Positions 27,248-36,084 of a stretch of DNA of 64,000 nucleotides are shown here, piece after piece. Under the pieces are notes generated by a model. That model was not told the DNA's origin. It made no database searches and saw only the letters and a program-made list of their open reading frames with translations. Location of the stretch: NCBI RefSeq assembly GCF_000019965.1, contig NC_010571.1:3481001-3545000 (forward strand). Direction: 5' to 3'. The DNA comes from Opitutus terrae PB90-1. Its GTDB lineage: Bacteria; Verrucomicrobiota; Verrucomicrobiia; Opitutales; Opitutaceae. Each line of letters opens with the position of its first letter. Positions within the stretch are counted from its first letter, which is position 1. A program made the translations under genes and the position numbers.

Positions 27248-28543
27248 ATGGCCAAGTCTTCGCGCATGACCCTCTGCTCGTTCTGCGGGAAGTCCCAGGC
27301 CGAGGTGAAGAAGATCATCGCCGGGCCCGGCGTGTACATCTGCGATTCGTGCGTCAACGTCTGCAAGACGATCATTGATCGCGAGGTCAAAGCGCCGACC
27401 GCCGAGCCGCGGCCGCCGGTGCGGCTGATCAAGCCGTCCGAGATCAAGAAGACGCTGGACGACTTTGTGATCGGGCAGGACCATGCGAAGAAGGTTCTGT
27501 CGGTCGCCGTTTACAATCATTACAAGCGGCTGATGTTCGACTCCGGCCAGCCGGGGAAGGACTCGATGGCGCTGTCGCCGGAGTTCAACGACGTCGAGGT
27601 CGAGAAGAGTAACATCCTGCTGGTCGGGCCCACGGGTTCGGGCAAGACGCTGCTCGCGCGCACGCTGGCGCGGATCCTCGACGTGCCGTTCGCGATTTCC
27701 GACGCCACGACCCTGACCGAGGCCGGTTACGTCGGCGAGGACGTCGAGAACGTGGTGCTGCGGTTGCTGCAGAACGCGAACTACGACGTGAAGCGCGCCG
27801 AGTGCGGCATCATTTACATCGACGAGATCGACAAGATCGGGCGGAAGACGGAGAACGTCTCGATTACGCGCGACGTCTCCGGCGAAGGCGTGCAGCAGGC
27901 GCTGCTCAAAATCTTGGAAGGCACCACGTGCAACGTGCCGCCGCAGGGTGGCCGCAAGCACCCGAATCAGGAATACGTCCAGATCAACACCTCGAACATC
28001 CTGTTCGTTTGTGGTGGTGCGTTCGTCGGGCTCGACGGGATCGTTCAGCGCCGGCTCGGTCACCGCAGCCTCGGATTCTCCTCGATCCAGGCGCAGCAGG
28101 ATGCGGCCATGAAGCCCGAGCAGATGATGAAATCAATCGCGCCCGAGGACCTGATCCGCTTCGGCATGATTCCCGAGTTCATCGGCCGGCTGCCGGTCGT
28201 GTCGGTGCTCGACGAACTCTCGGTCGAGGATCTCGAGAAGGTTTTGCTGCGGACGAAGAACGCGATGGTGAAGCAGTATTCGAAGCTGTTCGCGATGGAT
28301 GGCGTGCGGCTGCGGCTCACCACCGACGCGATTCACGCCATCGCGCGCAAGGCCCTCGAACTGAAGACGGGCGCGCGCGCGCTGCGGTCGATTCTCGAGA
28401 ATCTGATGCTTGAAGTGATGTATGATCTGCCGCAGCGGGACGATGTCGCGGAAGTGACGATCGACGCGGGTGTGGTGGCGGGACGAAAGCGCCCGGCCTT
28501 GCGGCGGGTCGCGAAGCGCGAGGCCAAGCAGGACGCGGCCTGA
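27248..28543 (+). CDS. clpX: ATP-dependent Clp protease ATP-binding subunit ClpX
   Basis: A AAA+ unfoldase that feeds tagged substrates to ClpP. The 431-aa protein has an N-terminal C4 zinc finger (C10, C13, C32, C35), Walker A GPTGSGKT at residues 127-134, Walker [11 protein letters not shown], the ClpP-docking IGF-type loop represented near [10 protein letters not shown], and the sensor-2 GARALRSI. A basic C-terminal tail ([15 protein letters not shown]) follows. It closes the tig-clpP-clpX unit; a weak GC hairpin (28544-28560) without a T-run follows the stop. Confidence 0.98.
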   Translation: MAKSSRMTLCSFCGKSQAEVKKIIAGPGVYICDSCVNVCKTIIDREVKAPTAEPRPPVRLIKPSEIKKTLDDFVIGQDHAKKVLSVAVYNHYKRLMFDSGQPGKDSMALSPEFNDVEVEKSNILLVGPTGSGKTLLARTLARILDVPFAISDATTLTEAGYVGEDVENVVLRLLQNANYDVKRAECGIIYIDEIDKIGRKTENVSITRDVSGEGVQQALLKILEGTTCNVPPQGGRKHPNQEYVQINTSNILFVCGGAFVGLDGIVQRRLGHRSLGFSSIQAQQDAAMKPEQMMKSIAPEDLIRFGMIPEFIGRLPVVSVLDELSVEDLEKVLLRTKNAMVKQYSKLFAMDGVRLRLTTDAIHAIARKALELKTGARALRSILENLMLEVMYDLPQRDDVAEVTIDAGVVAGRKRPALRRVAKREAKQDAA

Positions 28544-28631
28544 GCGCGGAGTAACCGCGCGCGCTGCTGCGGGCCGGGAGGCGGGCAGAACTTTTTATGC
28601 TGGGGCGCGTCAGGCCCGGCGCCGCGACCCT

Positions 28632-29936
28632 ATGAAATTCGGACCCCTTCGCCTCGCACTCGCCTTGGGTAGCGTGGCTCTGTCGATGACCGTTCAGGCG
28701 AGTTCTGCGGCAGCTCCGGTGGCGACGCCATCGCTGGATGCTTACGCGCAGGAGGTCGAGGCGGAGTTGCGCGGCAACATCCTTCCGTTCTGGCTCGAGC
28801 ACACGCGGGATCGGGAGCGCGGCGGATTCTACGGGATGATTGACGGCGACCGGCACGTGCGCCGCGACGCGCCGCGGGGCGCGCTGTTGACGGCGCGCGT
28901 GCTGTGGACGTTCTCCGCGGCCTACCGGCACTATCATGATCCGGCGTACTTGGAGATGGCGCGCTGGGCCTTCGACGATCTTTGGGCGCGGTTTTGGGAC
29001 CAGGAACACGGCGGGCTCTACTGGCGAACGAACGCAGACGGAAAACCGCAGGACGACCGCAAGGTGGTCTACGTGCAGGCGTTCGGGATCTACGGGTTGA
29101 GCGAGTTTTATCGCGCCACCGGCGAACGCCTCGCGCTCGAACGCGCACAGCAAATTTACCGTTTGCTGGAAAAGCACAGCCACGATCGGACGAACTTCGG
29201 CTATTTCGAAGAATTCACCCGCGACTGGAAAATCTCCCGCGCGCGCGGTCCGCGGCGCAGCGCCATGGGTTCGCGGGACCAGAAATCGCAGAACGTCCAT
29301 CTGCACATCCTCGAGGCTTACACCAACCTGCTCCGTGTCTGGCCCGACGCAGGACTGAAGGCCAACTTGCGCGAGCTCATCGAAGTCATGCAGACGCGCG
29401 TACTGGACCGTTCGACCCATCACCTGCGGTTGTTCCTGAAGGAGGATTGGACGCCGGCGTCTGACGAGATCTCGTTCGGTCACGATATCGAATACAGCTG
29501 GCTGCTCGTCGAGGCCGCGGAGGTACTCGGAGACGAAGCGGTGATGCGCGAGGCAAAAGAGACCACGGTCAGGATCGCGGCGGTCACCCTCGAGCAGGGC
29601 GTCGATCCGGATGGCGGCGTGCTCGGCGAGGCGGGGCCGCACGGATTGACGAACACGTTCAAGGAATGGTGGCCGCAGGCGGAGGCGACCGTGGGATTTC
29701 TCAACGCGTATCAGCTCGGGGCCGGCGAAAAGTATCTCGCGGCGTCGCGCCACAGCTGGGAGTTCATCGAGCAGCATCTCGTGGATCACCAGAAAGGTGA
29801 GTGGCTGCATGGCGTGTCGCGCGACGGCCGGGAGAAATCCACCCACAAGGTGAGTTTTTGGAAATGCCCCTACCACAACGGCCGCGCTTGTCTGGAGCTG
29901 ATCAACCGGCTCCGCGCGCCGCGGCTGACGAACTGA
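28632..29936 (+). CDS. AGE-family epimerase, cellobiose 2-epimerase-like, with signal peptide
   Basis: The protein probably epimerises the reducing-end glucose of a beta-1,4 disaccharide (cellobiose to glucosyl-mannose) or a related sugar. It is 434 aa with an (alpha/alpha)6-barrel. The family motifs SQNVHLHILEAYTNLLRVW and FKEWWPQAEATVGF (near residue 345) carry the histidine and WPQ-AE signature. The N-terminus, KFGPLRLALALGSVALSMTVQASSAAA, looks like a cleavable signal peptide, whereas characterised cellobiose 2-epimerases are cytoplasmic. The open frame extends upstream to 28470 but that portion is not family-like. A GH9 gene follows 33 bp downstream, consistent with a shared role in beta-glucan or mannan use. 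Confidence 0.83.
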   Translation: MKFGPLRLALALGSVALSMTVQASSAAAPVATPSLDAYAQEVEAELRGNILPFWLEHTRDRERGGFYGMIDGDRHVRRDAPRGALLTARVLWTFSAAYRHYHDPAYLEMARWAFDDLWARFWDQEHGGLYWRTNADGKPQDDRKVVYVQAFGIYGLSEFYRATGERLALERAQQIYRLLEKHSHDRTNFGYFEEFTRDWKISRARGPRRSAMGSRDQKSQNVHLHILEAYTNLLRVWPDAGLKANLRELIEVMQTRVLDRSTHHLRLFLKEDWTPASDEISFGHDIEYSWLLVEAAEVLGDEAVMREAKETTVRIAAVTLEQGVDPDGGVLGEAGPHGLTNTFKEWWPQAEATVGFLNAYQLGAGEKYLAASRHSWEFIEQHLVDHQKGEWLHGVSRDGREKSTHKVSFWKCPYHNGRACLELINRLRAPRLTN

Positions 29937-29969
29937 CACCCTCTGGCCAGCATCGCTTCCAACCTCGAA

Positions 29970-32561
29970 ATGAAATACGTTCCCCTGAAATTCGCTGCCT
30001 TGTTGCTCGTCGCCGTCGTTCCCGCGAGTCGCTCAACGGCGGCGACGGAGCCGGTGCTGGTGCTCAATGACCAGGATTATCTCGAAGCGCGCGGGCTGAA
30101 CGTGATGCTGGCGCATGACTACTATCCCGAGGGACACCAAGGCGGTGTGGGCGTGATCCAGAACGGACTGCGCGTGGCGACGAATGGAGATTTGCGGCTG
30201 AGTCCGACGCCGGGCCAGTGGCAGCCAACGCCGGTCGTGGTCGGCGAACGCAAGGTGGATCGAACGCGCAACGAGATCAGCGTCCGGATGACGTATCCGG
30301 ATCCGAAGAAGAACCGCACCGGGTTCAATCCCGTCGACTATCCGGATCTCAAGCTCAGCTACGTCGTGAAAGTGCAGCCGGCACCGAACGGTTTCCGGAT
30401 CGTCGTCGATCTGGATGAGCCGTTGCCGCGCGAGTGGGTCGGCAAGGTCGGTTTCAATTTCGAGCTGTTCCCCGGCTATCTGTTCGACAAGACCTTTCAG
30501 ATCGGCGCCCGGACGGGCACGTTTCCGCGGCAGGCCGACGGGCCGGGTGGGCTGACCGACAGCGGCTACGAACTCGCGCCGCTCGGCCAGGGCGCGAAGC
30601 TGGTCGTGGCACCGGAATCCGATCGGCAGCGGATGACGATCGAAGCGGTGCGCGGCGGCGAACTCGAGCTGCTCGATGGCCGCGCGCAGCACACCAACGG
30701 CTGGTTCGTCGTGCGTGCGCTGGTGCCGGCCGGCGTCACGGCGGGGGCGATCGAGTGGCTGGTCTCTCCGCACGCGATTCCCGATTGGCTCGCGGAGCCG
30801 GTGATTCAGGTGTCGCAGGTGGGCTATCACCCGAAACAGCCGAAAGTCGCCGTGATCGAACTCGACCGAAATGACTCGCGGCGCCACCCCGTCGTGCTGT
30901 ATCGCGCCACGGGCGCTGGACTCGCGAAAGTGCGCGAGGCGGCAGCGAAAGAGTGGGGCCGGTTCCTGCGCTATCAGTATCTTCAGTTCGATTTCAGCGA
31001 TGTTACGGAGCCGGGGCTCTATGTCGTTGGCTACGGAAGCCAGCGCACGCACGCGTTCAAGATCGATGCCGACATTTTCGAGCGGCACGTCTGGCAGCCG
31101 ACGGTGGAATATTTTCTCCCGGTGCAGATGTGCCACATGCGCGTCAACGACCGCTATCGGGTCTGGCATGGGCTTTGTCACGTCGACGATGCGCTGATGG
31201 CGCCGGTGAGCCACAATCACTTCGACGGCTACCGCCAAGGTCCGTCGACGCTCACCCAATATCAGCCCGGCGAACACGTGCCGGGACTCGATCGGGGCGG
31301 CTGGCACGACGCCGGCGACTACGATCTGCGGGTCGAGTCCCAAGCCGACACCGTGCAGGGACTCGCGCTCGCCTGGGAGTTGTTCCATCCGATGCTCGAC
31401 AACACCACGATCGACCAGGAGACCCGGACGGTCGACATCCATCGGCCGGATGGGAAACCCGACGTCTTGCAGCAGATCGAACACGGCGTGATCTCGATCG
31501 TCGGTGGCTACCAGGCGATGGGTCGGCTGTACCGTGGAATTCAGGATGCGACGTTGAAGCAATACACGCACCTCGGTGATGCGGCGACGATGACGGACAA
31601 CCAGGTCTTCGCTGATCGCGATGGGCGGGCGACGAAGGTGCTGGCGGCGGCAGCAGTGACCGGCTTGCGGTCCGAACCCGTGATCGAAGGCTTGCCGCGG
31701 CTCGGCGCGCCAGGCTCAGCGGATGATCGCTGGGTTTTCACCGAGGAGAATGCGCGTCACGAACTCGCCGCCATCGCGGCGCTGGCTGCGGCGCACCGCG
31801 CGCTGAAGGGCTATAACGATCCGCTCGCCGACGATTGCTTGCGCATCGCGCGGGAGTTGTGGGGGAAGGTAAAGCCGCCGCGCACGGATCCCGACGCGGC
31901 GTTCATCCCGCAGGCGGCCGGCTATCCGTTGATGCGGCTCGAAGCGGCGATCGAACTCCTGCAGAGCACTGGAGACCGGAGCTACGCGGACGCGATCATC
32001 GAACTCGGGGACGAAATCGTGGCGCACGTCGACCGCGTGGGCTGGCTCGGAGCGCGTTCGCTCGCGCTGGTGCAGGATGCGGCGTACCACGCGAAAATCC
32101 GGCAGGCGCTGCAGGAATTTCGTACCAAGATCGACGCACTCGAGAAAGAGACACCGTACGGGCTGCCCTATCGGCCGCGAATCTGGGGCGCGGGCTGGGA
32201 AGTGCAGCGATTCGGCGTGGAGCAGTATTTTCTACACCGCGGCGCGCCGGACATCTTCCCGCGCGATTACATGCTGCACGCAATCAACTTCATCCTTGGC
32301 GTGCATCCCGGATCGAACACCGCGTCCTTCGTGTCCGGCGTCGGCGCGAAATCCGTCACCACGGCCTATGGCGTGAATCGCGGCGATTGGTCCTACATTC
32401 CGGGCGGCGTCGCGTCAGGCACGGCGTTGATCCGGCCGGATTTCCCGGAGTTGCTCGAGTGGCCGTTCCTGTGGCAGCAAACCGAATACTGCCTCGGCCA
32501 TCCGACCTCGGACTACGTGCTCTTGATTCTCGCGGCGAACGATCTGTTGAACAAAAAATAA
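29970..32561 (+). CDS. GH9 family glycoside hydrolase (endoglucanase/exoglucosidase-like), secreted
   Basis: Hydrolyses beta-1,4-glucan or related chains by inversion. The 863-aa protein has a signal peptide (about residues 1-25), then an unusually long N-terminal beta-rich region (30-270). A CelD-N-like Ig domain beginning IQVSQVGYHPKQPKVAVIE is followed by the (alpha/alpha)6 GH9 catalytic domain. The catalytic-base motif WHDAGDYDL contains D447 and D450; E839 in WQQTEYCLG is the likely proton donor. The NRGDWSYIPGG segment takes the place of the usual histidine-containing signature near the C-terminus, so it may belong to a divergent GH9 branch. The gene is paired with the epimerase upstream. 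Confidence 0.85.
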   Translation: MKYVPLKFAALLLVAVVPASRSTAATEPVLVLNDQDYLEARGLNVMLAHDYYPEGHQGGVGVIQNGLRVATNGDLRLSPTPGQWQPTPVVVGERKVDRTRNEISVRMTYPDPKKNRTGFNPVDYPDLKLSYVVKVQPAPNGFRIVVDLDEPLPREWVGKVGFNFELFPGYLFDKTFQIGARTGTFPRQADGPGGLTDSGYELAPLGQGAKLVVAPESDRQRMTIEAVRGGELELLDGRAQHTNGWFVVRALVPAGVTAGAIEWLVSPHAIPDWLAEPVIQVSQVGYHPKQPKVAVIELDRNDSRRHPVVLYRATGAGLAKVREAAAKEWGRFLRYQYLQFDFSDVTEPGLYVVGYGSQRTHAFKIDADIFERHVWQPTVEYFLPVQMCHMRVNDRYRVWHGLCHVDDALMAPVSHNHFDGYRQGPSTLTQYQPGEHVPGLDRGGWHDAGDYDLRVESQADTVQGLALAWELFHPMLDNTTIDQETRTVDIHRPDGKPDVLQQIEHGVISIVGGYQAMGRLYRGIQDATLKQYTHLGDAATMTDNQVFADRDGRATKVLAAAAVTGLRSEPVIEGLPRLGAPGSADDRWVFTEENARHELAAIAALAAAHRALKGYNDPLADDCLRIARELWGKVKPPRTDPDAAFIPQAAGYPLMRLEAAIELLQSTGDRSYADAIIELGDEIVAHVDRVGWLGARSLALVQDAAYHAKIRQALQEFRTKIDALEKETPYGLPYRPRIWGAGWEVQRFGVEQYFLHRGAPDIFPRDYMLHAINFILGVHPGSNTASFVSGVGAKSVTTAYGVNRGDWSYIPGGVASGTALIRPDFPELLEWPFLWQQTEYCLGHPTSDYVLLILAANDLLNKK

Positions 32562-32584
32562 CGGCTGCCTGAGAAGGCAGCCGT
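32553..32584 (-). terminator. Terminator between convergent GH9 and M42 peptidase genes
   Basis: A perfect 10-bp stem, ACGGCTGCCT/AGGCAGCCGT, with GAGA loop (32561-32584). Read on the minus strand it is followed by TTATTTTTTG, a good terminator for the peptidase gene. On the plus strand it immediately follows the GH9 stop but lacks a T-run. Confidence 0.85.
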
Positions 32585-32611
32585 AGGCAAACGGAGAGCA
32601 ATCCCCGCGGT

Positions 32612-32629
32612 GGCCGAGATTACTCGGCC
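32612..32629. repeat. Hairpin touching the stop of the M42 peptidase gene
   Basis: A 7-bp perfect stem, GGCCGAG/CTCGGCC, with an ATTA loop whose last base is part of the peptidase stop codon. It may be a transcript-stabilising stem or an auxiliary terminator. Confidence 0.5.
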
Positions 32630-33699
32630 TACCAGTTGAACGATTCGCGCGGGCCGATCATCTGGGCGAACTCGACCAGCAACTGCACGCAGCGCTCCAC
32701 GTCCTCGAGATCGACGACCTCGCTGGGCGTGTGCATGTAGCGGAGCGGAATGCTGACCAGCCCGGTGGCGACGCCGCCGCGGCCCATCTGGATCGCGCGG
32801 GCATCCGTGCCGGTCGGACGCGGATCGGCTTCGAACTGGTGCGGGATCTTCACCCTTTTCGCGGCAGCGAGGAGCTTTTGGTAGACCTTCGGATTGATGT
32901 TCGCCCCCCGGCAAAGAATCGGACCACCGCCGAGCGTCGTTTCGCCGAATTTCCGATGGTCACAATCCGGATGGTCGGTCGCATGGCCGACATCGATCGC
33001 GATCGCGACGTGCGGGTTCACCGCGTAGGCGGCCGTGGTGGCGCCCCGCACGCCGATCTCCTCCTGCGAGGTGCCGACCGCGACGACCTTCGCCGCGAGC
33101 TTTTTGTTCGCCTTGGCCAGTCGGATCAGCGTTTCGCCGACGATGTAGGCGCCGACCTTGTTGTCGAACGCCCGCGCGGCGCCGATGCTGCCGTTAATCA
33201 ACTCGAGTTCGTGATCGTAGGTGGCGACATCTCCGATGGCGACTCGCTCGAGCGCTTCAGCTTTCGAGCGAACGCCGATATCGATCCAGATCTCATGCCG
33301 TTTCGGTACCTTCTTGCGATCCTCCTCGTCCATGAGATGGATCGCGCGCTTGCCGGTGACCCCCTTGACGATTCCGTTCGCGGTTTGGATCACCACGCGC
33401 CGGCCCGAAATGACGCTGAGGTCATGGCCGCCGATCGTGTCGAAATAGAGGAAGCCATCCTTGTTGATGTAGGTGATGATGAGCCCGAGCTCGTCGAGAT
33501 GGCCGGCGAGCATGAGCACCGGGTCGCCTTTCGGATTCAGCGTGGCGCGGCGATTGCCGAGCGCGTCGTTCTCGTAGGCATCGGCTGCAGGTTTGACGTA
33601 GCGATCGAAGACCGCGTGCGCCTCGGTTTCGTAGCCGGACGGGGAACGAGCGTGGAGCAGCGCGGAGAGGAAGGGCGGGACGGTGTAAGGTTTCGGCAT
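32629..33699 (-). CDS. M42-family metalloaminopeptidase (tetrahedral aminopeptidase-like)
   Basis: A cytoplasmic dinuclear metal aminopeptidase of the M42 (FrvX/YsdC/TET) family, some members of which were once mis-annotated as endoglucanases. It has 356 residues. Metal and catalytic positions are visible: H67 and D69 in AGHLDELG, the bridging D179 in ARAFDNKVG, the glutamate pair in SQEEIGVRG, an aspartate in AIDVGHATD and a histidine in RYMHTPSEVV. It is transcribed alone, between a convergent GH9 gene and the divergent hisA, and ends at a clear terminator. Its role is probably turnover of peptides released by proteases such as ClpXP or FtsH, though that is inference. Confidence 0.93.
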   Translation of the reverse strand: MPKPYTVPPFLSALLHARSPSGYETEAHAVFDRYVKPAADAYENDALGNRRATLNPKGDPVLMLAGHLDELGLIITYINKDGFLYFDTIGGHDLSVISGRRVVIQTANGIVKGVTGKRAIHLMDEEDRKKVPKRHEIWIDIGVRSKAEALERVAIGDVATYDHELELINGSIGAARAFDNKVGAYIVGETLIRLAKANKKLAAKVVAVGTSQEEIGVRGATTAAYAVNPHVAIAIDVGHATDHPDCDHRKFGETTLGGGPILCRGANINPKVYQKLLAAAKRVKIPHQFEADPRPTGTDARAIQMGRGGVATGLVSIPLRYMHTPSEVVDLEDVERCVQLLVEFAQMIGPRESFNW

Positions 33700-33726
33700 A
33701 AATGAGCTATTGCGTTTGCCGGAGCC

Positions 33727-33761
33727 TGAAATCGAAAATCGGAAATCGGAATTCCAAAATG
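33727..33761. repeat. A/T-rich heptamer array immediately before hisA
   Basis: Five consecutive 7-bp units, TGAAATC, GAAAATC, GGAAATC, GGAATTC, CAAAATG, run into the hisA start codon. It occupies the place where a ribosome-binding site is expected; GGAA-type units may serve as one. The short upstream frame that translates it (KSKIGNRNSK) is not a real extension of HisA. Confidence 0.55.
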
Positions 33762-34490
33762 ACCATCTATCCCGCGATCGACATCAAAGGCGGACGTTGC
33801 GTTCGGCTGACGCAAGGCCGGGCTGAGCAGGAAACGATCTACGCGCAAAATCCCGCCGACGTGGCGATGCAGTTTCGCGCGGCCGGCAGTGAGTGGGTGC
33901 ACGTCGTAGACCTGGATGGCGCCTTCGCCGGAGAGCCGCAGAACCTCGCGGCCGTGCAGGCGATCGTCGCGGTGGGGATGAAGGTGCAGTTCGGCGGCGG
34001 GCTGCGCACGCGCGCAGCGGTGGAGCGGGCTTTGGCCCTTGGCGTCAGTCGTGTGGTGCTCGGCACGCGCGCGGCGGAAAGTGAGAGTTTCGTGGGGGAG
34101 TTGGTACAGGCGTTCGGAGACAAGATTGCCGTCGGCATCGACGCGAAGAACGGGAAGGTGGCCGTGAAAGGCTGGGTCGCGACCGCGGATCTCAGCACGC
34201 TGGTGCTGGCGCGACGGATGGATACCCTCGGCGTGGCGACTCTGATTCACACCGACATCGGCACTGACGGGATGCTCACGGGGCCGAATCTTGCCGCCCA
34301 GGAGGCGCTTTGCTCGGCCGTTAAGTCGCGAGTGATCGCCAGCGGCGGGGTGAGCCGGCGTGACGACGTGGTCAATTTGGCAAAGCTGGCGCAGCGTCAC
34401 GCCAATCTCGACGGCGTGATCGTGGGCAAGGCACTCTACGAGCGACGCGTCGAACTCGCGGATCTGCTGTCGCTTGCCGCCGCGTCGTAG
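33759..34490 (+). CDS. hisA: Phosphoribosylformimino-5-aminoimidazole carboxamide ribotide isomerase
   Basis: Catalyses the Amadori isomerisation of ProFAR to PRFAR in histidine biosynthesis. The 243-aa TIM barrel begins MTIYPAIDIKGGRCVRL. Catalytic aspartates are D8 (PAID) and D128 (VGIDAKNGKVAVKGW). Phosphate-binding loops FGGGLRT and IASGGVS are present, with HTDIGTDGML at the sixth strand. The ATG at 33759 gives the canonical start, and a longer frame from 33702 only adds repeat sequence. No other his gene is nearby, so the pathway is dispersed in this genome. It is convergent with the oxidoreductase gene ending at 34516. Confidence 0.96.
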   Translation: MTIYPAIDIKGGRCVRLTQGRAEQETIYAQNPADVAMQFRAAGSEWVHVVDLDGAFAGEPQNLAAVQAIVAVGMKVQFGGGLRTRAAVERALALGVSRVVLGTRAAESESFVGELVQAFGDKIAVGIDAKNGKVAVKGWVATADLSTLVLARRMDTLGVATLIHTDIGTDGMLTGPNLAAQEALCSAVKSRVIASGGVSRRDDVVNLAKLAQRHANLDGVIVGKALYERRVELADLLSLAAAS

Positions 34491-34515
34491 CGGTTGAGGA
34501 CCGGAGGCGGCCGGC

Positions 34516-35904
34516 CTATCTTTTCACCTGCTCCGCGATTTCCTCCAGAGGGTAGGTGATGATTTCGGCGAGCGTCGGGTGATACCACGGCGCGCGGAGC
34601 AGATCGAAAACGGTTGCCCGCATCGCCAACGGGGCGCTGAACGCGTGAATCAACTCGCCGGCGTCCTTGCCCACGATTTCGGCGCCGAGGATCCGGCCGC
34701 GCCGCGGCTCGGCGATGACTTTCACGTAGCCGTAGTTCGCCTCCATCAGGATCGATTTCCCGTGGTCGTTGAACGGATAGCTTGCCACGAGGAATTTTCG
34801 TCCGTGACGCTCGAGATCGCGCTCCAGTCGGCCGATGGTTGCTAGCTGAGGATCGGTAAAGACCACGTTGAGCAGGAGCGAATAGTCCACCGGTTTGAGT
34901 TTCCGAATGCCGGCGGCGTGACGCGCCGCCAGATCGCCCTGTTGAATGGCCACGTGCACGATCTCGACGGGGCCGGCACAATCACCGGCGGCATAGATGT
35001 GCGGCACGCGGGTCTGTTGCCAGCGGTTCGTCGGGATTTGGCCAGTGATACGCGGACGGATGCCGGCGGCGCGCAGATTGAGCGACGTGGTGTTCGCCTG
35101 CCGACCCAGGGCGTTGAACAGGTGGGCCGCCCGCCGCCGACGCACCTTGCCGTTGCAGAGAAACTCGACGTTCACCCCGCGTGAGTCGCTCCAGACGCGT
35201 TGCAGGTGGGTGCCCGTAAACAACTCGATGCCATCATCGCGCAGCGCTTGCTCCACGACTGCCGAGGCTGCGGCCGAGTGATCGCGAAGGATGTTGAGGC
35301 TGCGTTGAACGAGGATCACCCGGCTGCCGATCCGACGGAGAAATTGCGCCAACTCGCACGCGACGATGCCGCCGCCGAGGACGAGCACCGATTCCGGCAC
35401 GAAATCGAGGTCGAGCACCTCGTCGCTGCTCCAGAATGGTGTGTCGGCCAAGCCCGGCACATTCGGCACGCTGACCTTCGAACCGGTGGCGATGAGCATG
35501 TGCTTTGCGCGGAGCTGGCGGTCATCGGACAATTCGATCGTATGCGGATCCACGAACGAGCCGTTCGCCCGGATCAACTCGAATTGGCCGCTTTCCAGTG
35601 CCTGCGCGCGGTAGCTGGCGAAGTCCGCGATGATTTTTTTCTTCCGCGCGTGAATCGCCTTCATGTCCGGCGTTGCTGACGGAATCCGCAAACCGAACAC
35701 CTTCGCTTTCTGCGCGAGGTGCAACACCTCCGCGACGTAGAGCAGGGTCTTCGACGGCATGCAGCCCCGGAGAATGCAAAGTCCGCCGAGGTGGCGCGCG
35801 CCATCGACGACGGCGGTCTTCAAACCGAGATCCGCCGCCACGCGGGCGGCGTTGAACCCGGCACTGCCGCCGCCGAGCACGAGAAAATCAAAGTCGAATT
35901 TCAT
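34516..35904 (-). CDS. FAD-dependent pyridine nucleotide-disulfide oxidoreductase (dihydrolipoamide dehydrogenase/MerA-like)
   Basis: This 462-aa flavoprotein belongs to class I disulfide reductases. The FAD-binding GGGSAG is at residues 11-16, and the redox-active pair is C43 and C48 in LCILRGCMPSK. An NAD(P)-binding motif (LGGGIVACELA) follows, then the second FAD contact IYAAGDCAG. The C-terminal HPTLAEIITYP holds the His-Glu pair. The redox pair and C-terminal base make it catalytically complete. It lacks an N-terminal HMA domain and the C-terminal Cys pair of mercuric reductase, so it is more likely a dihydrolipoamide dehydrogenase paralogue or a related reductase. No 2-oxoacid dehydrogenase genes are adjacent. 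The 180 bp up to the next gene (35905-36084) show no feature. Confidence 0.88.
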   Translation of the reverse strand: MKFDFDFLVLGGGSAGFNAARVAADLGLKTAVVDGARHLGGLCILRGCMPSKTLLYVAEVLHLAQKAKVFGLRIPSATPDMKAIHARKKKIIADFASYRAQALESGQFELIRANGSFVDPHTIELSDDRQLRAKHMLIATGSKVSVPNVPGLADTPFWSSDEVLDLDFVPESVLVLGGGIVACELAQFLRRIGSRVILVQRSLNILRDHSAAASAVVEQALRDDGIELFTGTHLQRVWSDSRGVNVEFLCNGKVRRRRAAHLFNALGRQANTTSLNLRAAGIRPRITGQIPTNRWQQTRVPHIYAAGDCAGPVEIVHVAIQQGDLAARHAAGIRKLKPVDYSLLLNVVFTDPQLATIGRLERDLERHGRKFLVASYPFNDHGKSILMEANYGYVKVIAEPRRGRILGAEIVGKDAGELIHAFSAPLAMRATVFDLLRAPWYHPTLAEIITYPLEEIAEQVKR

Positions 35905-36084
35905 GGCGCGGAGGCGACAGTTGCGACGCGGTGGAAACTCATCATGTCGTTCACCGTGCCCGCAGGAGGGTAGCGAAGCAAGTGGCGGGGATCATTAGGG
36001 TTGGGCTCCGCGGACGCCGGAGAGCCGGGCGCTTTGAATCCGATCGCGGCGCGCCCGATGCGGCGGCATCACCCGTGCCTCGGT

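Noticed and set aside
28470-28631. Upstream extension of the epimerase ORF
   Set aside because: The extra residues overlap the clpX end and are not family-like; the ATG at 28632 starts a signal peptide.
32561-32629. Two adjacent hairpins considered as a small RNA or mobile-element end
   Set aside because: Their position between convergent stops and the minus-strand T-run fit ordinary transcription termination.
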